Origin: Croceivirga sp.
GTDB lineage: Bacteria; Bacteroidota; Bacteroidia; Flavobacteriales; Flavobacteriaceae
DNA: 64,000 nt
Assembly: GCA_028284935.1 (NCBI GenBank)
Contig: JANQQQ010000012.1
Location: 372,001 to 436,000, forward strand
Direction: 5' to 3'
The position numbers and the translations under genes are program-made. Below, piece after piece: positions 1 through 9,842 of this stretch; the first letter of the stretch is position 1; the number at the start of each line of letters is the position of its first letter. The notes under the pieces are model-generated. The model saw only the letters and a list, made by a program, of their open reading frames with translations, was not told where the DNA came from and made no database searches.

Positions 1-1
1 T

Positions 2-244
2 GTAAATCGCCATCCTTCCATTCAAGTGTTGGGGCTGTCATTTTTGATCTTAATTGGCTTTATGTTGATCGCAGAAGCGGCCCACTTATCACACCTTGTT
101 GTCTTTGACAATGAAGTAGGCTCCATCCCTAAAGGCTATCTTTATTTTGCCATCGCCTTTTCCTTAATGGTGGAATTCTTTGATATGCGAATGATGCGCA
201 ATAAAAAGAGGAAAAGAGCTGCCGAGGAAGTAGTGAAAGACTAA
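2..244 (+). CDS. TerC-family integral membrane protein, C-terminal end (partial)
   Basis: The reading frame is open from base 2, so the 5' part of the gene lies outside the window; the GTG at 26 is internal, not a start. The visible 80 residues begin VNRHPSIQVLGLSF and hold two hydrophobic segments, with the typical TerC ending IPKGYLYFAIAFSLMVEFFD followed by a basic tail. TerC/Alx-family proteins are multi-span inner-membrane proteins linked to metal-ion (Mn, tellurite) handling. Family assignment rests on this C-terminal pattern only; the substrate cannot be told. It converges on the hydroxylase gene, with one base between the stop codons. Confidence 0.75.
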   Translation, partial: VNRHPSIQVLGLSFLILIGFMLIAEAAHLSHLVVFDNEVGSIPKGYLYFAIAFSLMVEFFDMRMMRNKKRKRAAEEVVKD

Positions 245-245
245 T

Positions 246-1205
246 TTAATTTGGCCGTTCAAAAGCAAGTCCAGGCTCTTTTTGCTTTTGTTTTTCAAAC
301 AGCGCTTGCTGTTGTTTGACAGTGAGGGTGCTCCCATCATGGCTCCATCCCGGAGGCCCAAAAATATACATGAGCTTGTGGGATAATTTGTCCACTTTTT
401 TTACATCCCTCCAAATGTCCTTGAACTCATGGGTCAAAATAACAATGGGATTATACGATTCAGGCGAGTGGATAACCCCATACTTCACATCGACTTTATT
501 GTCCAGTTCTTTCCAAGTACCAAAAACTTTATCAAAAATATTCAGTATTCCCCCGTGGTTTTTGTCCAAATATTCCACATTTTGGGAATGGTGCACTTGA
601 TGCATCGTGTGGGTATTTAAAATTTTCTCCAAAAATCCAAGTTTGGGTATATAGACGGAATGCAACTGAAATTGCCATAAAGCCTCAATCCCCAAGCAGA
701 CCAAAACCATTTCAGGTGGGAATCCCAATGCCGGCATCCACATGTAAAACAAAGGTTTATATAGAATAGTGAACCAACCGTTCCGTACTGCAGTCCCGAG
801 GTTAAAATTATCAGAGGAATGATGCACAATATGCGCTGCCCATAGAATGCGAATTTCATGATTGGCCCTATGGAACCAATAATAGGTAAAATCATCGGCA
901 AGCATGCAAAACAACCAAACATACCATTGATAGCCAAAAGATTCAAATCCCAGAAAGTTTCTTCTTACCCCCTCTTCGACCAATGGATTACAAAGCTCAT
1001 ATACTCCTTCAAAGAGCACAATCGCAAAGATTACCTTAAAAAGTGGTCCAAGAAGTGCTGAACCTACACCCATAAAGCCACTGGCAGCCAAGTCCTTCCA
1101 GTCGTACAAATGCTCATCGCCATGTGTTTTACTATAGGTCAATTCCAGTAAAATAAAAGCAATAAATGCAGGCACGCCATAGACTAGCGGGTTGGTAAAA
1201 TCCAT
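246..1205 (-). CDS. Sterol desaturase / fatty acid hydroxylase superfamily membrane protein
   Basis: 319 residues. The three histidine clusters of the di-iron membrane hydroxylases are present: HxxxH at H112-H116, HxxHH at H125-H129 and HxxHH at H202-H206, with further histidines at H182, H199 and H217. Hydrophobic segments flank them (about residues 7-25, 45-70, 92-110 and 140-175). The family inserts O2-derived hydroxyl groups or double bonds into sterols or fatty acyl and lipid chains at the inner membrane; the actual substrate is unknown. The C-terminal 60 residues are charged and probably cytoplasmic. The gene starts with ATG at 1205, about 60 bases after the parC stop in the direction of transcription, so it may be read through from parE-parC. 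Confidence 0.85.
   Translation of the reverse strand: MDFTNPLVYGVPAFIAFILLELTYSKTHGDEHLYDWKDLAASGFMGVGSALLGPLFKVIFAIVLFEGVYELCNPLVEEGVRRNFLGFESFGYQWYVWLFCMLADDFTYYWFHRANHEIRILWAAHIVHHSSDNFNLGTAVRNGWFTILYKPLFYMWMPALGFPPEMVLVCLGIEALWQFQLHSVYIPKLGFLEKILNTHTMHQVHHSQNVEYLDKNHGGILNIFDKVFGTWKELDNKVDVKYGVIHSPESYNPIVILTHEFKDIWRDVKKVDKLSHKLMYIFGPPGWSHDGSTLTVKQQQALFEKQKQKEPGLAFERPN
260..295 (+). terminator. Hairpin plus T-run, likely terminator of the TerC gene
   Basis: CAAAAGCAA (260-268) pairs perfectly with TTGCTTTTG (282-290) around a 13-base loop and is followed by TTTTT on the + strand. It lies inside the 3' end of the convergent hydroxylase gene, so the same bases encode that protein's KQKQKEPG tail. 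The fit is good for a + strand intrinsic terminator, but coding constraint could also explain the repeat. Confidence 0.5.
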
Positions 1206-1265
1206 AAATCTTTGATTAATTTTTCAAGGCAACTTTTAAAGAGGGTAAGATAAGGTTTAAAAAGT

Positions 1266-3896
1266 TTAAAACAAGGTCGGTTGGTCAGATTCGTCTTTTT
1301 CCGGAGAGGAATCAACTTCATTGGTGGTAAGGGGCTCTTCATCCACCACCTCAATCTCAGCCACGGGTTGTTCTTCCGGTTCCGTGTAAGGCAAAGGGTC
1401 CAAGGCATTGATGTTCCTAACTTTTAATGAAGTAACTTGATTGCCCAATGCCTTTATCCCTTTGATGGCAATAAAATTTTCCACGTCTATATGCTCGTTG
1501 GGTTTTTGGTCCTTCCCACGTTGTTTTGCAAATTCTATCTCCACCACGGGCCGCCAATCCGTTGACATCAACTCCAACTGCGATTTTGGATGCTCGGTAA
1601 TGATCAACTCTTCCTTGTTCGGGTTTTCAATCAAAAAACGTTTGGTGTAATAGCGTTCTTTTTCGCCTTCATAGTATATCACAGAAATGGGTTTCTTGGG
1701 GTTCCACTTCTCCAACACAATCATATCATCATCAAAACGTGTGTTCAAATCGGGCAGAATGGTCTTGACAACACCCCTTTGGTTGGCCACTAACAACATA
1801 TCCTCTGCCCTGAACTCTCCCAGCAACTCCCCACGTTCATCTACATTCAATCGTTGGACCACCTCATCAAACCATATTTTTCTTGGCTTTAAGGTTGAAA
1901 GGCCTTTTTCTTTTAATTCAACACGTTTGACCGGGTATTTGGTGACAATATTTCCTTTGGACGCCCTCCCTTTTATGAGTACATCGGCGAAATCCAAATC
2001 CCATTTCAGCTTCTTTATACTTCCTGACTGCCTTAGATGCACTGTAATTACTTCGGCTTCCCCATTGGGATTGGCACTGAAATAAAGGACATCCGAACTG
2101 GTTTTGCCATTGGTGAGGTCGTACATTTTGTCCCTGGTGATACTCGTGACATTGAATCTTTTGATGTAACTGGCCCCTCCACGACCGTCCTTGTAAATTA
2201 AATTGTAGGTTGTTCTTTTATCCTTCTTTTTGAACACCGCAACATGGATGATATTCTTGTCCACAAAGGTTTTTGAATCGACTTTGGTAACCATCATCCC
2301 CCCTTTTTTGGTGAAGACGATGATATCGTCTATATCACTACAGTCGGTAACATATTCATCTTTTCGTAAGGAGGTACCCACAAAGCCTTCCTCCCGATTC
2401 ACATATAGCTTGGTATTGCGGATGACCACCTTGGTGGCTTCAATATCATCGAATATGCGAATCTCCGACTGACGCTCCCGCCCTTTGCCGTACTTCTTTT
2501 TAAGCTCTTTGAAGTAATCAATTGCAAAGTCAATTAAGTGGTCCAAATGATTTTTGGTCTCGGCAATTTTATCCTCCAAACTTTCGATATGCTGCTTCGC
2601 TTTGTCCAAATCAAACTTGGAAATACGTTTGATTCGTATTTCGGTAAGCCTGGTAATGTCCTCAACAGTAACCGCGCGCTTCAGGTTTTTCGTATGGGGC
2701 TTCAAGCCCTTGTCAATAGCAGAGATTACTCCTTCCCAGGTCTCTTCCTCCTCAATATCGCGATAGATACGGTTTTCTATAAAAATGCGCTCCAAGCAAG
2801 AAAAATGCCATTGTTCTTCCAGTTCATTGAGTTGAATTTCCAATTCTTGCTTAAGCAAATCCACCGTATTGTCAGTAGAACGCTTCAACACCTCGCTGAC
2901 CCCTAGAAAAATTGGCTTATTGTCTTCGATAATGCAACAAAGCGGTGAAATGGAAGACTCACAAGCGGTAAAAGCGTAAAGCGCATCAATGGTCTTGTCC
3001 GGTGAAATACCACTGGGGATGTGCACCAGAATTTCCACTTCGGCAGCCGTGTTATCCTCAATCTTCTTTACTTTAATCTTTCCCTTATCATTGGCCTTTA
3101 AAATGGAATCGATTAGACTGGAGGTGTTGGTGCCAAATGGTATTTCCTTAATGACCAGCGTATTCTTGTTTAAGCTCTCCACTTTGGCCCTCACTCTGAT
3201 CTTACCGCCCCGTAACCCGTCATTATAATTGGTGACATCGATAATTCCAGCAGTGGGAAAATCTGGGAATAACTTAAATCGCTGTCCTTTTAAATGTTTG
3301 ATGGAGGCATCAATCAATTCATTGAAATTATGGGGCATTATTTTTGTGGACAGCCCCACGGCAATCCCCTCTGCCCCCTGCGCCAAAAGCAAGGGAAACT
3401 TTACGGGGAGATTGACCGGTTCTTTTTTTCTACCATCATAAGAAAGCTGCCATTCCGTGATTTTTGGACTGAAAACCACATCCAGGGCAAACTTGGAGAG
3501 TCGTGCCTCTATATAACGCGAGGCTGCAGCACTGTCCCCGGTAAGGATGTTGCCCCAATTCCCTTGGGTATCAATAAGCAGGTCCTTCTGCCCTATTTGT
3601 ACCATGGCGTCACCGATACTGGCGTCGCCATGCGGATGGTATTGCATGGTATGGCCCACCACATTGGCTACCTTGTTGTATCGTCCATCGTCCAGTTCCT
3701 TTAAGGAATGCATGATACGACGTTGCACAGGCTTAAAACCATCTTCCACAGCAGGCACTGCCCGTTCCAGAATGACATAGGAGGCATAATCCAAAAACCA
3801 ATCCTTGTACATTCCCGTAACCCTGGTAAGCGAATCGCCTTCGTGGTGTTCGTTATTGGATAAGTGTTCTTCGTTCAATTCTCCGTTCTCTTCCAT
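1266..3896 (-). CDS. parC: DNA topoisomerase IV subunit A
   Basis: 876 residues. The N-terminal winged-helix/tower region carries the catalytic tyrosine Y128 preceded by R127 (AAASRYIEARLS). A coiled-coil tower (about 400-470) is followed by a C-terminal DNA-wrapping region with degenerate blades and an acidic tail after about residue 820. With ParE it forms the A2B2 enzyme that decatenates daughter chromosomes by ATP-driven double-strand passage. It begins 19 bases after the parE stop, so the two form an operon. The pairing and the absence of a clear GyrA-box (QRRGG[KR]G) favour ParC over GyrA. Confidence 0.93.
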   Translation of the reverse strand: MEENGELNEEHLSNNEHHEGDSLTRVTGMYKDWFLDYASYVILERAVPAVEDGFKPVQRRIMHSLKELDDGRYNKVANVVGHTMQYHPHGDASIGDAMVQIGQKDLLIDTQGNWGNILTGDSAAASRYIEARLSKFALDVVFSPKITEWQLSYDGRKKEPVNLPVKFPLLLAQGAEGIAVGLSTKIMPHNFNELIDASIKHLKGQRFKLFPDFPTAGIIDVTNYNDGLRGGKIRVRAKVESLNKNTLVIKEIPFGTNTSSLIDSILKANDKGKIKVKKIEDNTAAEVEILVHIPSGISPDKTIDALYAFTACESSISPLCCIIEDNKPIFLGVSEVLKRSTDNTVDLLKQELEIQLNELEEQWHFSCLERIFIENRIYRDIEEEETWEGVISAIDKGLKPHTKNLKRAVTVEDITRLTEIRIKRISKFDLDKAKQHIESLEDKIAETKNHLDHLIDFAIDYFKELKKKYGKGRERQSEIRIFDDIEATKVVIRNTKLYVNREEGFVGTSLRKDEYVTDCSDIDDIIVFTKKGGMMVTKVDSKTFVDKNIIHVAVFKKKDKRTTYNLIYKDGRGGASYIKRFNVTSITRDKMYDLTNGKTSSDVLYFSANPNGEAEVITVHLRQSGSIKKLKWDLDFADVLIKGRASKGNIVTKYPVKRVELKEKGLSTLKPRKIWFDEVVQRLNVDERGELLGEFRAEDMLLVANQRGVVKTILPDLNTRFDDDMIVLEKWNPKKPISVIYYEGEKERYYTKRFLIENPNKEELIITEHPKSQLELMSTDWRPVVEIEFAKQRGKDQKPNEHIDVENFIAIKGIKALGNQVTSLKVRNINALDPLPYTEPEEQPVAEIEVVDEEPLTTNEVDSSPEKDESDQPTLF

Positions 3897-3915
3897 TGGA
3901 ATCTTATCGACTGAT

Positions 3916-5772
3916 TTACAATTGGTTTTCCTCTAACAAATCAAGTTCTACTTTTAAATTGTTGATGATGAATTTTTGTCGGTCAGGTGTGTTTTTACCC
4001 ATATAGAATTGGAGCAACTGATCAATGGACATGGCCTTGTCCAACATGACCGGCTCCAACCTGATGTCATCACCAATAAAATGTTTGAACTCATCGGGGG
4101 AAATTTCACCCAGCCCTTTAAATCGTGTAATTTCGGGTTTTCCCGAAAGTTTTTCAATAGCGGTCCTTCGTTCCTCTTCTGAATAACAATAAATGGTTTC
4201 TTTTTTATTGCGGACCCTGAACAGTGGCGTTTGAAGAATATAGAGGTGGTTTTCCTTAATTAATTCCGGAAAGAATTGCAGGAAAAAAGTAATTAACAGC
4301 AAGCGAATGTGCATGCCATCAACATCGGCATCCGTGGCGATCACAATATTATTGTAACGAAGATCCTCCAAAGAATCCTCAATGTTCAAGGCCGCCTGCA
4401 ACAGATTGAATTCCTCGTTTTCATAGACGATCTTTTTGGACATCCCATAAGAATTCAAAGGCTTGCCCCGCAGGCTGAAAACCGCTTGTGTATTGACATC
4501 CCTGGATTTGGTAATGGAACCGGAGGCCGAATCCCCTTCCGTAATAAATAGGGTGGTCTCCAATCGGCGGTCCTTTTTTAAATCCCCCAAATGGATTCTA
4601 CAGTCCCGTAATTTTTTGTTGTGCAAACTGGCTTTTTTGGCCCGTTCCCTCGCCAACTTCCGGATACCTGAAAGCTCTTTTCGCTCCTTTTCCGCTTGCT
4701 GTATTTTACGTAGGATGGCCTCCTTGACCTCTTGGTTCTTATGAAGAAAGTTATCCAAGTACCGTCCCACAAAATCATTGATATAGGTCCTCACCGTTGG
4801 CAGACCCCCTCCCATGTCCGTAGAGCCCAGTTTGGTTTTTGTCTGACTTTCAAAAACGGGCTCCATCACTTTTATGGAAATGGCTGAAATGATGGACTTT
4901 CGAACATCTGAGGCATCAAAGTTCTTACCGTAATGATCGCGAATCGTTTTCACAATGGCCTCACGAAACGCAGCTTGGTGCGTACCTCCTTGGGTGGTAT
5001 GCTGCCCATTCACAAACGAATGGTACTCTTCACTATATTGGGTCTTACTATGGGTCATAGCGACCTCAATATCATTGCCCTTTAAGTGGATAATGGGATA
5101 AAGAAAGTCCTCCTGATTGTTATTGTCCTCCAAAAGGTCTTTCAACCCATTTTCAGAGTGGTACTTTTCCCCATTGAATACAATGGTCAACCCAGGATTG
5201 AGGTATACATAGTTCTTGAGCATGCGTTCCACATACTCATTCCGGTATTTGAACTTTTTAAAAATGGTTTCGTCCGGCACAAAACTGACCAAGGTCCCCC
5301 GTCTTCTGGAAGAGTCCGCGAGCACCTCATTGACTAGATTTCCCGTGTTGAATTCGGCGGTTTTGGATTGTCCATCCCTAGTGGACTCTACTTTGAAGTA
5401 GGTGGAAAGTGCATTTACGGCCTTGGTTCCCACCCCATTCAATCCCACGGATTTTTTGAACGCGCGGGTGTCGTATTTTCCCCCTGTATTCATTTTGGAA
5501 ACAACGTCGACCACCTTGCCCAAGGGTATACCGCGGCCATAATCGCGTACTTTTACCTCATTTCCCTTGATGGCAATTTCAATGGTTTTGCCCGCGCCCA
5601 TAACAAACTCATCAATACAGTTATCAATAACTTCCTTGAGCAATATGTAAATGCCGTCGTCTGCCGAAGAACCATCGCCCAGTTTACCGATATACATTCC
5701 GGGGCGCATCCGAATATGCTCCTTCCAATCCAGGGAGCGAATGTTCTCTTCGGTATATTGGGTTTGTGCCAT
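3916..5772 (-). CDS. parE: DNA topoisomerase IV subunit B (ATPase)
   Basis: 618 residues, close to the usual ParE length and lacking the long GyrB insert. GHKL ATPase domain: catalytic E47 and N51 in [10 protein letters not shown]77 region RDYGRGIP, and the [15 protein letters not shown] lid; QTK loop at Q310-K312 in the transducer domain. TOPRIM domain begins near 405 with TEGDSASG (E412) and continues to [14 protein letters not shown] binding and hydrolysis here drive strand passage by ParC. First gene of the parE-parC operon; start ATG at 5772 gives the standard N-terminus with RMRPGMYIG. Confidence 0.95.
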   Translation of the reverse strand: MAQTQYTEENIRSLDWKEHIRMRPGMYIGKLGDGSSADDGIYILLKEVIDNCIDEFVMGAGKTIEIAIKGNEVKVRDYGRGIPLGKVVDVVSKMNTGGKYDTRAFKKSVGLNGVGTKAVNALSTYFKVESTRDGQSKTAEFNTGNLVNEVLADSSRRRGTLVSFVPDETIFKKFKYRNEYVERMLKNYVYLNPGLTIVFNGEKYHSENGLKDLLEDNNNQEDFLYPIIHLKGNDIEVAMTHSKTQYSEEYHSFVNGQHTTQGGTHQAAFREAIVKTIRDHYGKNFDASDVRKSIISAISIKVMEPVFESQTKTKLGSTDMGGGLPTVRTYINDFVGRYLDNFLHKNQEVKEAILRKIQQAEKERKELSGIRKLARERAKKASLHNKKLRDCRIHLGDLKKDRRLETTLFITEGDSASGSITKSRDVNTQAVFSLRGKPLNSYGMSKKIVYENEEFNLLQAALNIEDSLEDLRYNNIVIATDADVDGMHIRLLLITFFLQFFPELIKENHLYILQTPLFRVRNKKETIYCYSEEERRTAIEKLSGKPEITRFKGLGEISPDEFKHFIGDDIRLEPVMLDKAMSIDQLLQFYMGKNTPDRQKFIINNLKVELDLLEENQL

Positions 5773-5872
5773 TAGAAATGGGATTATCCTGACTAATATA
5801 AAGTTTCAGCTCAGAAATCAAAATGTAGGTCTAGGAAAGTAATCAACAATAAAAGGGGGGAATTGTTGATAG

Positions 5873-7435
5873 CTATTGGGCGCAATTACCCGAAACTATT
5901 TCCTCTGGTGTTGGATTAAATGCATTACCAGCAATATTGTTTTCGATATCAGGATTTAATTCCAACAAGGTCCTAAGTGCACAAAAATCATTTAAGCTTT
6001 CATTGCCTCCCAACTCAATACTTGAACAAGAAGTTAGACCCTCTAAGCCATCCAGGTTTGCAAGTATTTCATTATTAACCACTCTCATTGAACCATTTAT
6101 GGTAGTGAGGTTTGACAATCCCTCAAAATTCTGTAGGGCGTTCATACCACTACCAATCCAAAAATCACCAACTTCTTCAAGAGAACGAAAATTATTAAAG
6201 TCGCTGATTGGCGCAAAACTTATGGTAATACCGTCCTCCATGATTTGGACTTGATTAAATGCATCAAGAACAAGTAGTTTTGGGTTATTTGTCAATCGAA
6301 TACCGCCAAAACTCTGCAAGGAGTTAAAACCTCTAATCTCTTCAAGCACTGGAGAATTGTTAACAACAACCCCTCCAGAAAACAATTCCAATTTATCAAA
6401 GCCGACAATACTCACTAAACCACCGTTATCCAAAACAGAAAATGTATTTTCAATTTCCCGCACCTCATGGAAAGAATCTATGGTAAAAGCGCCTTCATTG
6501 TCTTCTATGATCAAACGATTCATTTTTTGTAAATTAGAAAACCCACCGATAAACCCTACCCCTTCGTTCTGAGCAAAAACGAAACTCTCCATTTCCGTGA
6601 TTTTGTTAAATGTATCTACTAACTCCAAATGTTTGTTCCCAACAATTTGTATGAACTCCACTTCTTCAAGGGCATCAAATTGATTAATTACCGACAAGTT
6701 TTCGTTGTTCATAATTCCCAACCATCCCGTAATTCTCGAAAGATTGCTCAAGGCACTTATGTCTTCTAAACGAACGTTTTCCGACAGACGTGCTACTCCA
6801 TCTACTTCCAAGAGATTTTCAAGGCCGTCCAAATCCCTTAGGTCCTGGTTGGCATTAATCCACAATTCCCCCACTTTTCGGATTGATGAAAGAGGACCCA
6901 AACTTCCTATTCTTGAAAGATCTGAAAAGTTTCCCCCGCAAAATAACCGACCGGTTATCTCGGTATATCCCATCTCTCCAAAATCATTTACATCTTGCTG
7001 CGTAAATAATGATACATCCCCTTCAAAAATTCGTTGCTCTTCTTCAGTCGGTAGGGTTGTAAACTCCAGTTGATTGCCATAGGCAATACCTTCACTATTT
7101 CTAGCATAACTTCTAACGTAAAACTTGGAGTCAGATTCCAAGTTGGTCAATGTAATCTCAAAACTTCCTACTCCGCTTCCCGAAGCCAATTTATCATCCG
7201 CAATAGTCGGGTTCTCATTGGCATCCCAAACCACACCCCGCTCAATAATCACAGCACCTCCATTATCATCAATATTGGCAGTTATAGTGGCAGCGTTTTG
7301 TTGAATAGCACTAACGGAAACCGTAGTGAGTCCTGGTAGGCTGATAGTAACTTCCTCCATTTCCTCAGGGGAATCAGAACTGGAACAGCCCATCAATAAA
7401 AACAAGGTAGCCAAGTAAAGTAGGTGATGTTTCAT
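5873..7435 (-). CDS. Lipoprotein with fibronectin-like domain and receptor L-domain-like leucine-rich repeats
   Basis: 520 residues. A type II signal peptide ends LLMGC (lipid-modified C17) followed by SSSDS, a +2/+3 context compatible with outer-membrane or surface export in Bacteroidetes. Residues about 35-130 resemble the FN3-like module common in this phylum (VSAIQQNAATITANI, then RGVVWDANENP). Residues about 150-500 are a chain of about 24-residue leucine/isoleucine/asparagine-rich repeats of the receptor L-domain type (DLDGLENLLEV, ALSNLSRITGW, GLSNLTTING), each predicting a short beta strand. Probably a surface binding or adhesion protein; no enzyme motif was seen. It stands alone between parE and the EamA transporter gene. 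The C-terminal 40 residues (CALRTLLELNP) may cap the solenoid. Confidence 0.7.
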   Translation of the reverse strand: MKHHLLYLATLFLLMGCSSSDSPEEMEEVTISLPGLTTVSVSAIQQNAATITANIDDNGGAVIIERGVVWDANENPTIADDKLASGSGVGSFEITLTNLESDSKFYVRSYARNSEGIAYGNQLEFTTLPTEEEQRIFEGDVSLFTQQDVNDFGEMGYTEITGRLFCGGNFSDLSRIGSLGPLSSIRKVGELWINANQDLRDLDGLENLLEVDGVARLSENVRLEDISALSNLSRITGWLGIMNNENLSVINQFDALEEVEFIQIVGNKHLELVDTFNKITEMESFVFAQNEGVGFIGGFSNLQKMNRLIIEDNEGAFTIDSFHEVREIENTFSVLDNGGLVSIVGFDKLELFSGGVVVNNSPVLEEIRGFNSLQSFGGIRLTNNPKLLVLDAFNQVQIMEDGITISFAPISDFNNFRSLEEVGDFWIGSGMNALQNFEGLSNLTTINGSMRVVNNEILANLDGLEGLTSCSSIELGGNESLNDFCALRTLLELNPDIENNIAGNAFNPTPEEIVSGNCAQ

Positions 7436-7526
7436 TTGTAAGAGTTAGGCATTTGATTCCCAAATATAGTTCTACCAATATTCTGAAAAAAGGGTTTTCG
7501 ACGAAAAACAGAACAATGGGATGGTG

Positions 7527-8438
7527 CTACACCTTTTTCCTTGATTTCCTTTTTAAGGATAAATAGGTAACCCCTCCAATAACCACAAACATCCCTAAGA
7601 GTTGTATGTAACTCAATTGCTCGCCAAGAAAAACATAGGCCAAAATGATGGTGGATACGGGACCCAAACTGCCCAAAATGGAAAAATTGGACGCTCCCAG
7701 TCTTTTAATGGATTCGGAGACTAGAAATGAGGGGATCAAAGTAGAAATAATGGCCATTAGAATACCATATACATACACCTCAAGCGGAAAGTTCCATAAA
7801 TTCCAATCACCGTTAAAGCTATAATGCAGTATGACACAAATTGTTGATACGATCATGGCATAACAGGTAAATCGAAGTACGCCATACTTGGGAATTAACC
7901 AACCACTGCCCACCAGATAGGAGGCATAGGTAATGGCACTTAAAAGTACCAGAAAACCGCCCCAAAGTGTCTTATTTCCAGCAAAGTCCACTTCGCTCCA
8001 AAAGGTAATGAGCACACCAATATAGGTAATGCCAATGGCAATGGCCTGTGGTCGGGAAATCCTTTCCTTAAAAAGCACAAAACCCAAAACCACCACTATG
8101 GTAGGGTACACAAATAAAATGATGCGTTCCAATCCTGCCTTGATATAGTTCAATCCCAGAAAATCAAAGTAGCTGGCCATATAATACCCAAGCACACCGA
8201 AAAGAACAATCCAAAGCATGTCCGTCTGGGTGGGTACCTGCTTCTTTTTTCCTTGAATAAACAAAAGAATGATGATGTAAAAAGGAACAGAGAAAAGCAT
8301 CCTAAAAAGCAGTAACTCCAAGGTGTCCACTTCATAGCGATATGCCAATTTTACCAAAACGGCTTTGGTTGAGAAGAGAATCACCCCCAAAATGCCCAAT
8401 GTAATTCCGAGGGAACGGTATTGTTTTTTAACACCCAT
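7527..8438 (-). CDS. EamA/DMT-superfamily membrane transporter
   Basis: 303 residues made of about ten hydrophobic helices arranged as two EamA repeats (about 10-145 and 155-295), ending in a basic tail (LKRKSRKKV), the topology of drug/metabolite transporters. Motifs of the family include ILGVILFSTKAVLVKLAY at the start and the helix-10 pattern LGEQLSYIQLLGMFVVIGG. These carriers move metabolites such as amino acids or nucleosides across the inner membrane; no substrate can be inferred. It lies 67 bases downstream of ychF in the same direction and might be cotranscribed with it. Confidence 0.85.
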   Translation of the reverse strand: MGVKKQYRSLGITLGILGVILFSTKAVLVKLAYRYEVDTLELLLFRMLFSVPFYIIILLFIQGKKKQVPTQTDMLWIVLFGVLGYYMASYFDFLGLNYIKAGLERIILFVYPTIVVVLGFVLFKERISRPQAIAIGITYIGVLITFWSEVDFAGNKTLWGGFLVLLSAITYASYLVGSGWLIPKYGVLRFTCYAMIVSTICVILHYSFNGDWNLWNFPLEVYVYGILMAIISTLIPSFLVSESIKRLGASNFSILGSLGPVSTIILAYVFLGEQLSYIQLLGMFVVIGGVTYLSLKRKSRKKV

Positions 8439-8505
8439 TTCCCAAAGCTATCCATTACGCTTTTGGAAAAGTTACCGTCTTTACTGAAATTATGATATTC
8501 AGGGG

Positions 8506-9600
8506 CTAGACGTTAAATCTAAAGTGCATCACATCACCGTCTTGCACCACATATTCCTTCCCCTCCACACGAATTTTGCCCGCCTCTTTGACTTTGGTCT
8601 CGCTTTCATAGGTCACGTAATCATCATAGGAAATCACCTCTGCTCGAATGAAACCCTTTTCAAAATCGGTATGGATAACCCCGGCCGCTTGGGGTGCCGT
8701 AGCGCCTTTCTTAATGGTCCAAGCCCTTACTTCCTTCTCCCCTGCGGTAAAGTAGGTCTCTAAATTTAAAAGTCGATAAGCGCCCCGTATCAATTTGCCT
8801 GACCCAGGTTCGGTGAGCCCTAAATCTTCCAAGAACATCTGGCGCTCCTCAAAAGTTTCCAGTTCCGTGATGTCCGCTTCTGTGCCCACCGCCAGAAAAA
8901 TGACCTCGGCATTTTCATTTTTTACCGCTTCCCTCACTTTCTCCACATAGGCATTGCCTTCAACGGCAGCGGCCTCATCCACGTTACAGACGTACATCAC
9001 TGGTTTGTCCGTAATCAGTTGCAAGGGTTTCACATATTCTAGGTAAGCCTCATCGGACACCTTTATGGCCCGAACCGATTGGCCTGATTCCAATCCTTCC
9101 TTTAGGGCATTGAGGGTTTCTGCCTCCTTTTGTGCTTCTTTATTTCCAGTCTTTGCCGCCCTTTTAACTCTATCCAGCTTCTTTTCCACACTCTCTAAAT
9201 CCCTCAACTGAAGCTCCATGTCAATGGTTTCTTTGTCACGTATGGGGTCAACGGAACCATCAACGTGCACCACATTTTCGTTGTCAAAACATCGCAGCAC
9301 ATGCAGTATGGCATCGGTCTCACGAATATTGCCCAAAAATTGATTACCCAGCCCCTCGCCTTTACTGGCACCTTTTACCAACCCTGCAATATCAACAATT
9401 TCAACCGTAGCCGGGATGACTTGTTGCGGATTGACCAATTCTTCCAATTTTTCCAATCTTCTATCCGGAACATTCACCACTCCAATATTAGGTTCAATAG
9501 TGCAAAAGGGAAAATTGGCACTTTGCGCTTTTGCATTGGAAAGACAATTGAACAGTGTTGATTTACCAACATTGGGAAGCCCGACGATACCCGCTTTCAT
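8506..9600 (-). CDS. ychF: Redox-regulated ATPase YchF (Obg-family P-loop protein)
   Basis: 364 residues, the full family length. G1 P-loop GLPNVGKST at residues 7-15, switch [23 protein letters not shown], and NVDE in place of the NKxD specificity motif, which is the change that makes YchF/OLA1 prefer ATP. A helical insert of about residues 128-200 and a C-terminal TGS domain ([18 protein letters not shown]) follow. YchF binds ribosomes and links ATP hydrolysis to stress and redox responses. A TAnnTTTG element lies just upstream. Confidence 0.96.
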   Translation of the reverse strand: MKAGIVGLPNVGKSTLFNCLSNAKAQSANFPFCTIEPNIGVVNVPDRRLEKLEELVNPQQVIPATVEIVDIAGLVKGASKGEGLGNQFLGNIRETDAILHVLRCFDNENVVHVDGSVDPIRDKETIDMELQLRDLESVEKKLDRVKRAAKTGNKEAQKEAETLNALKEGLESGQSVRAIKVSDEAYLEYVKPLQLITDKPVMYVCNVDEAAAVEGNAYVEKVREAVKNENAEVIFLAVGTEADITELETFEERQMFLEDLGLTEPGSGKLIRGAYRLLNLETYFTAGEKEVRAWTIKKGATAPQAAGVIHTDFEKGFIRAEVISYDDYVTYESETKVKEAGKIRVEGKEYVVQDGDVMHFRFNV

Positions 9601-9618
9601 AGCTAAAATTTAAGGCTG

Positions 9619-9626
9619 CAAATATA
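9619..9626 (-). promoter_or_regulatory. -7 element of the ychF promoter
   Basis: Read on the minus strand the bases are TATATTTG, an exact match to the Bacteroidetes -7 consensus TAnnTTTG, 18 bases before the ychF ATG. No clear TTG -33 element lies at the usual distance, so activity may be modest. Confidence 0.5.
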
Positions 9627-9647
9627 GTATGAAGTTTTAAAGAAAAA

Positions 9648-9776
9648 TTAGAAGCCGCTTATTAAGTTAAAAGCAAAAAGTACTATGATGGTGAGTACCC
9701 CCAAGATGGCCAAAGCGGATAAAAGGCAGCCTACCTTCATCCAAATTCCCGAATATTCCTTTTCTTTTTCAGACAT
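9648..9776 (-). CDS. Small single-span membrane protein (42 residues)
   Basis: An ATG at 9776 opens a 42-codon frame ending in TAA at 9648. The product starts MSEKEKEYSGIWMKVGC and continues with an uninterrupted hydrophobic stretch of about 25 residues (from LLSALAILG to LISGF), so it reads as a charged cytoplasmic N-terminus plus one transmembrane helix. It sits upstream of ychF on the same strand, with 47 bases between its stop and the ychF start; the ychF -7 element lies in that gap. No family is recognised. The alternation of a clean charged head and hydrophobic tail argues for a real gene, but its size keeps confidence moderate. Confidence 0.55.
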   Translation of the reverse strand: MSEKEKEYSGIWMKVGCLLSALAILGVLTIIVLFAFNLISGF

Positions 9777-9842
9777 TCAGCCAAGATAGGGCATCCCATT
9801 TCGGAGACCAAGAAACCTTATGGTTTTTGGTATATTTAAGAC

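Noticed and set aside
661-676. TGCAACTGAAATTGCC, resembling part of the Zur-type palindrome
   Set aside because: Only one half matches and it lies inside the hydroxylase coding region.
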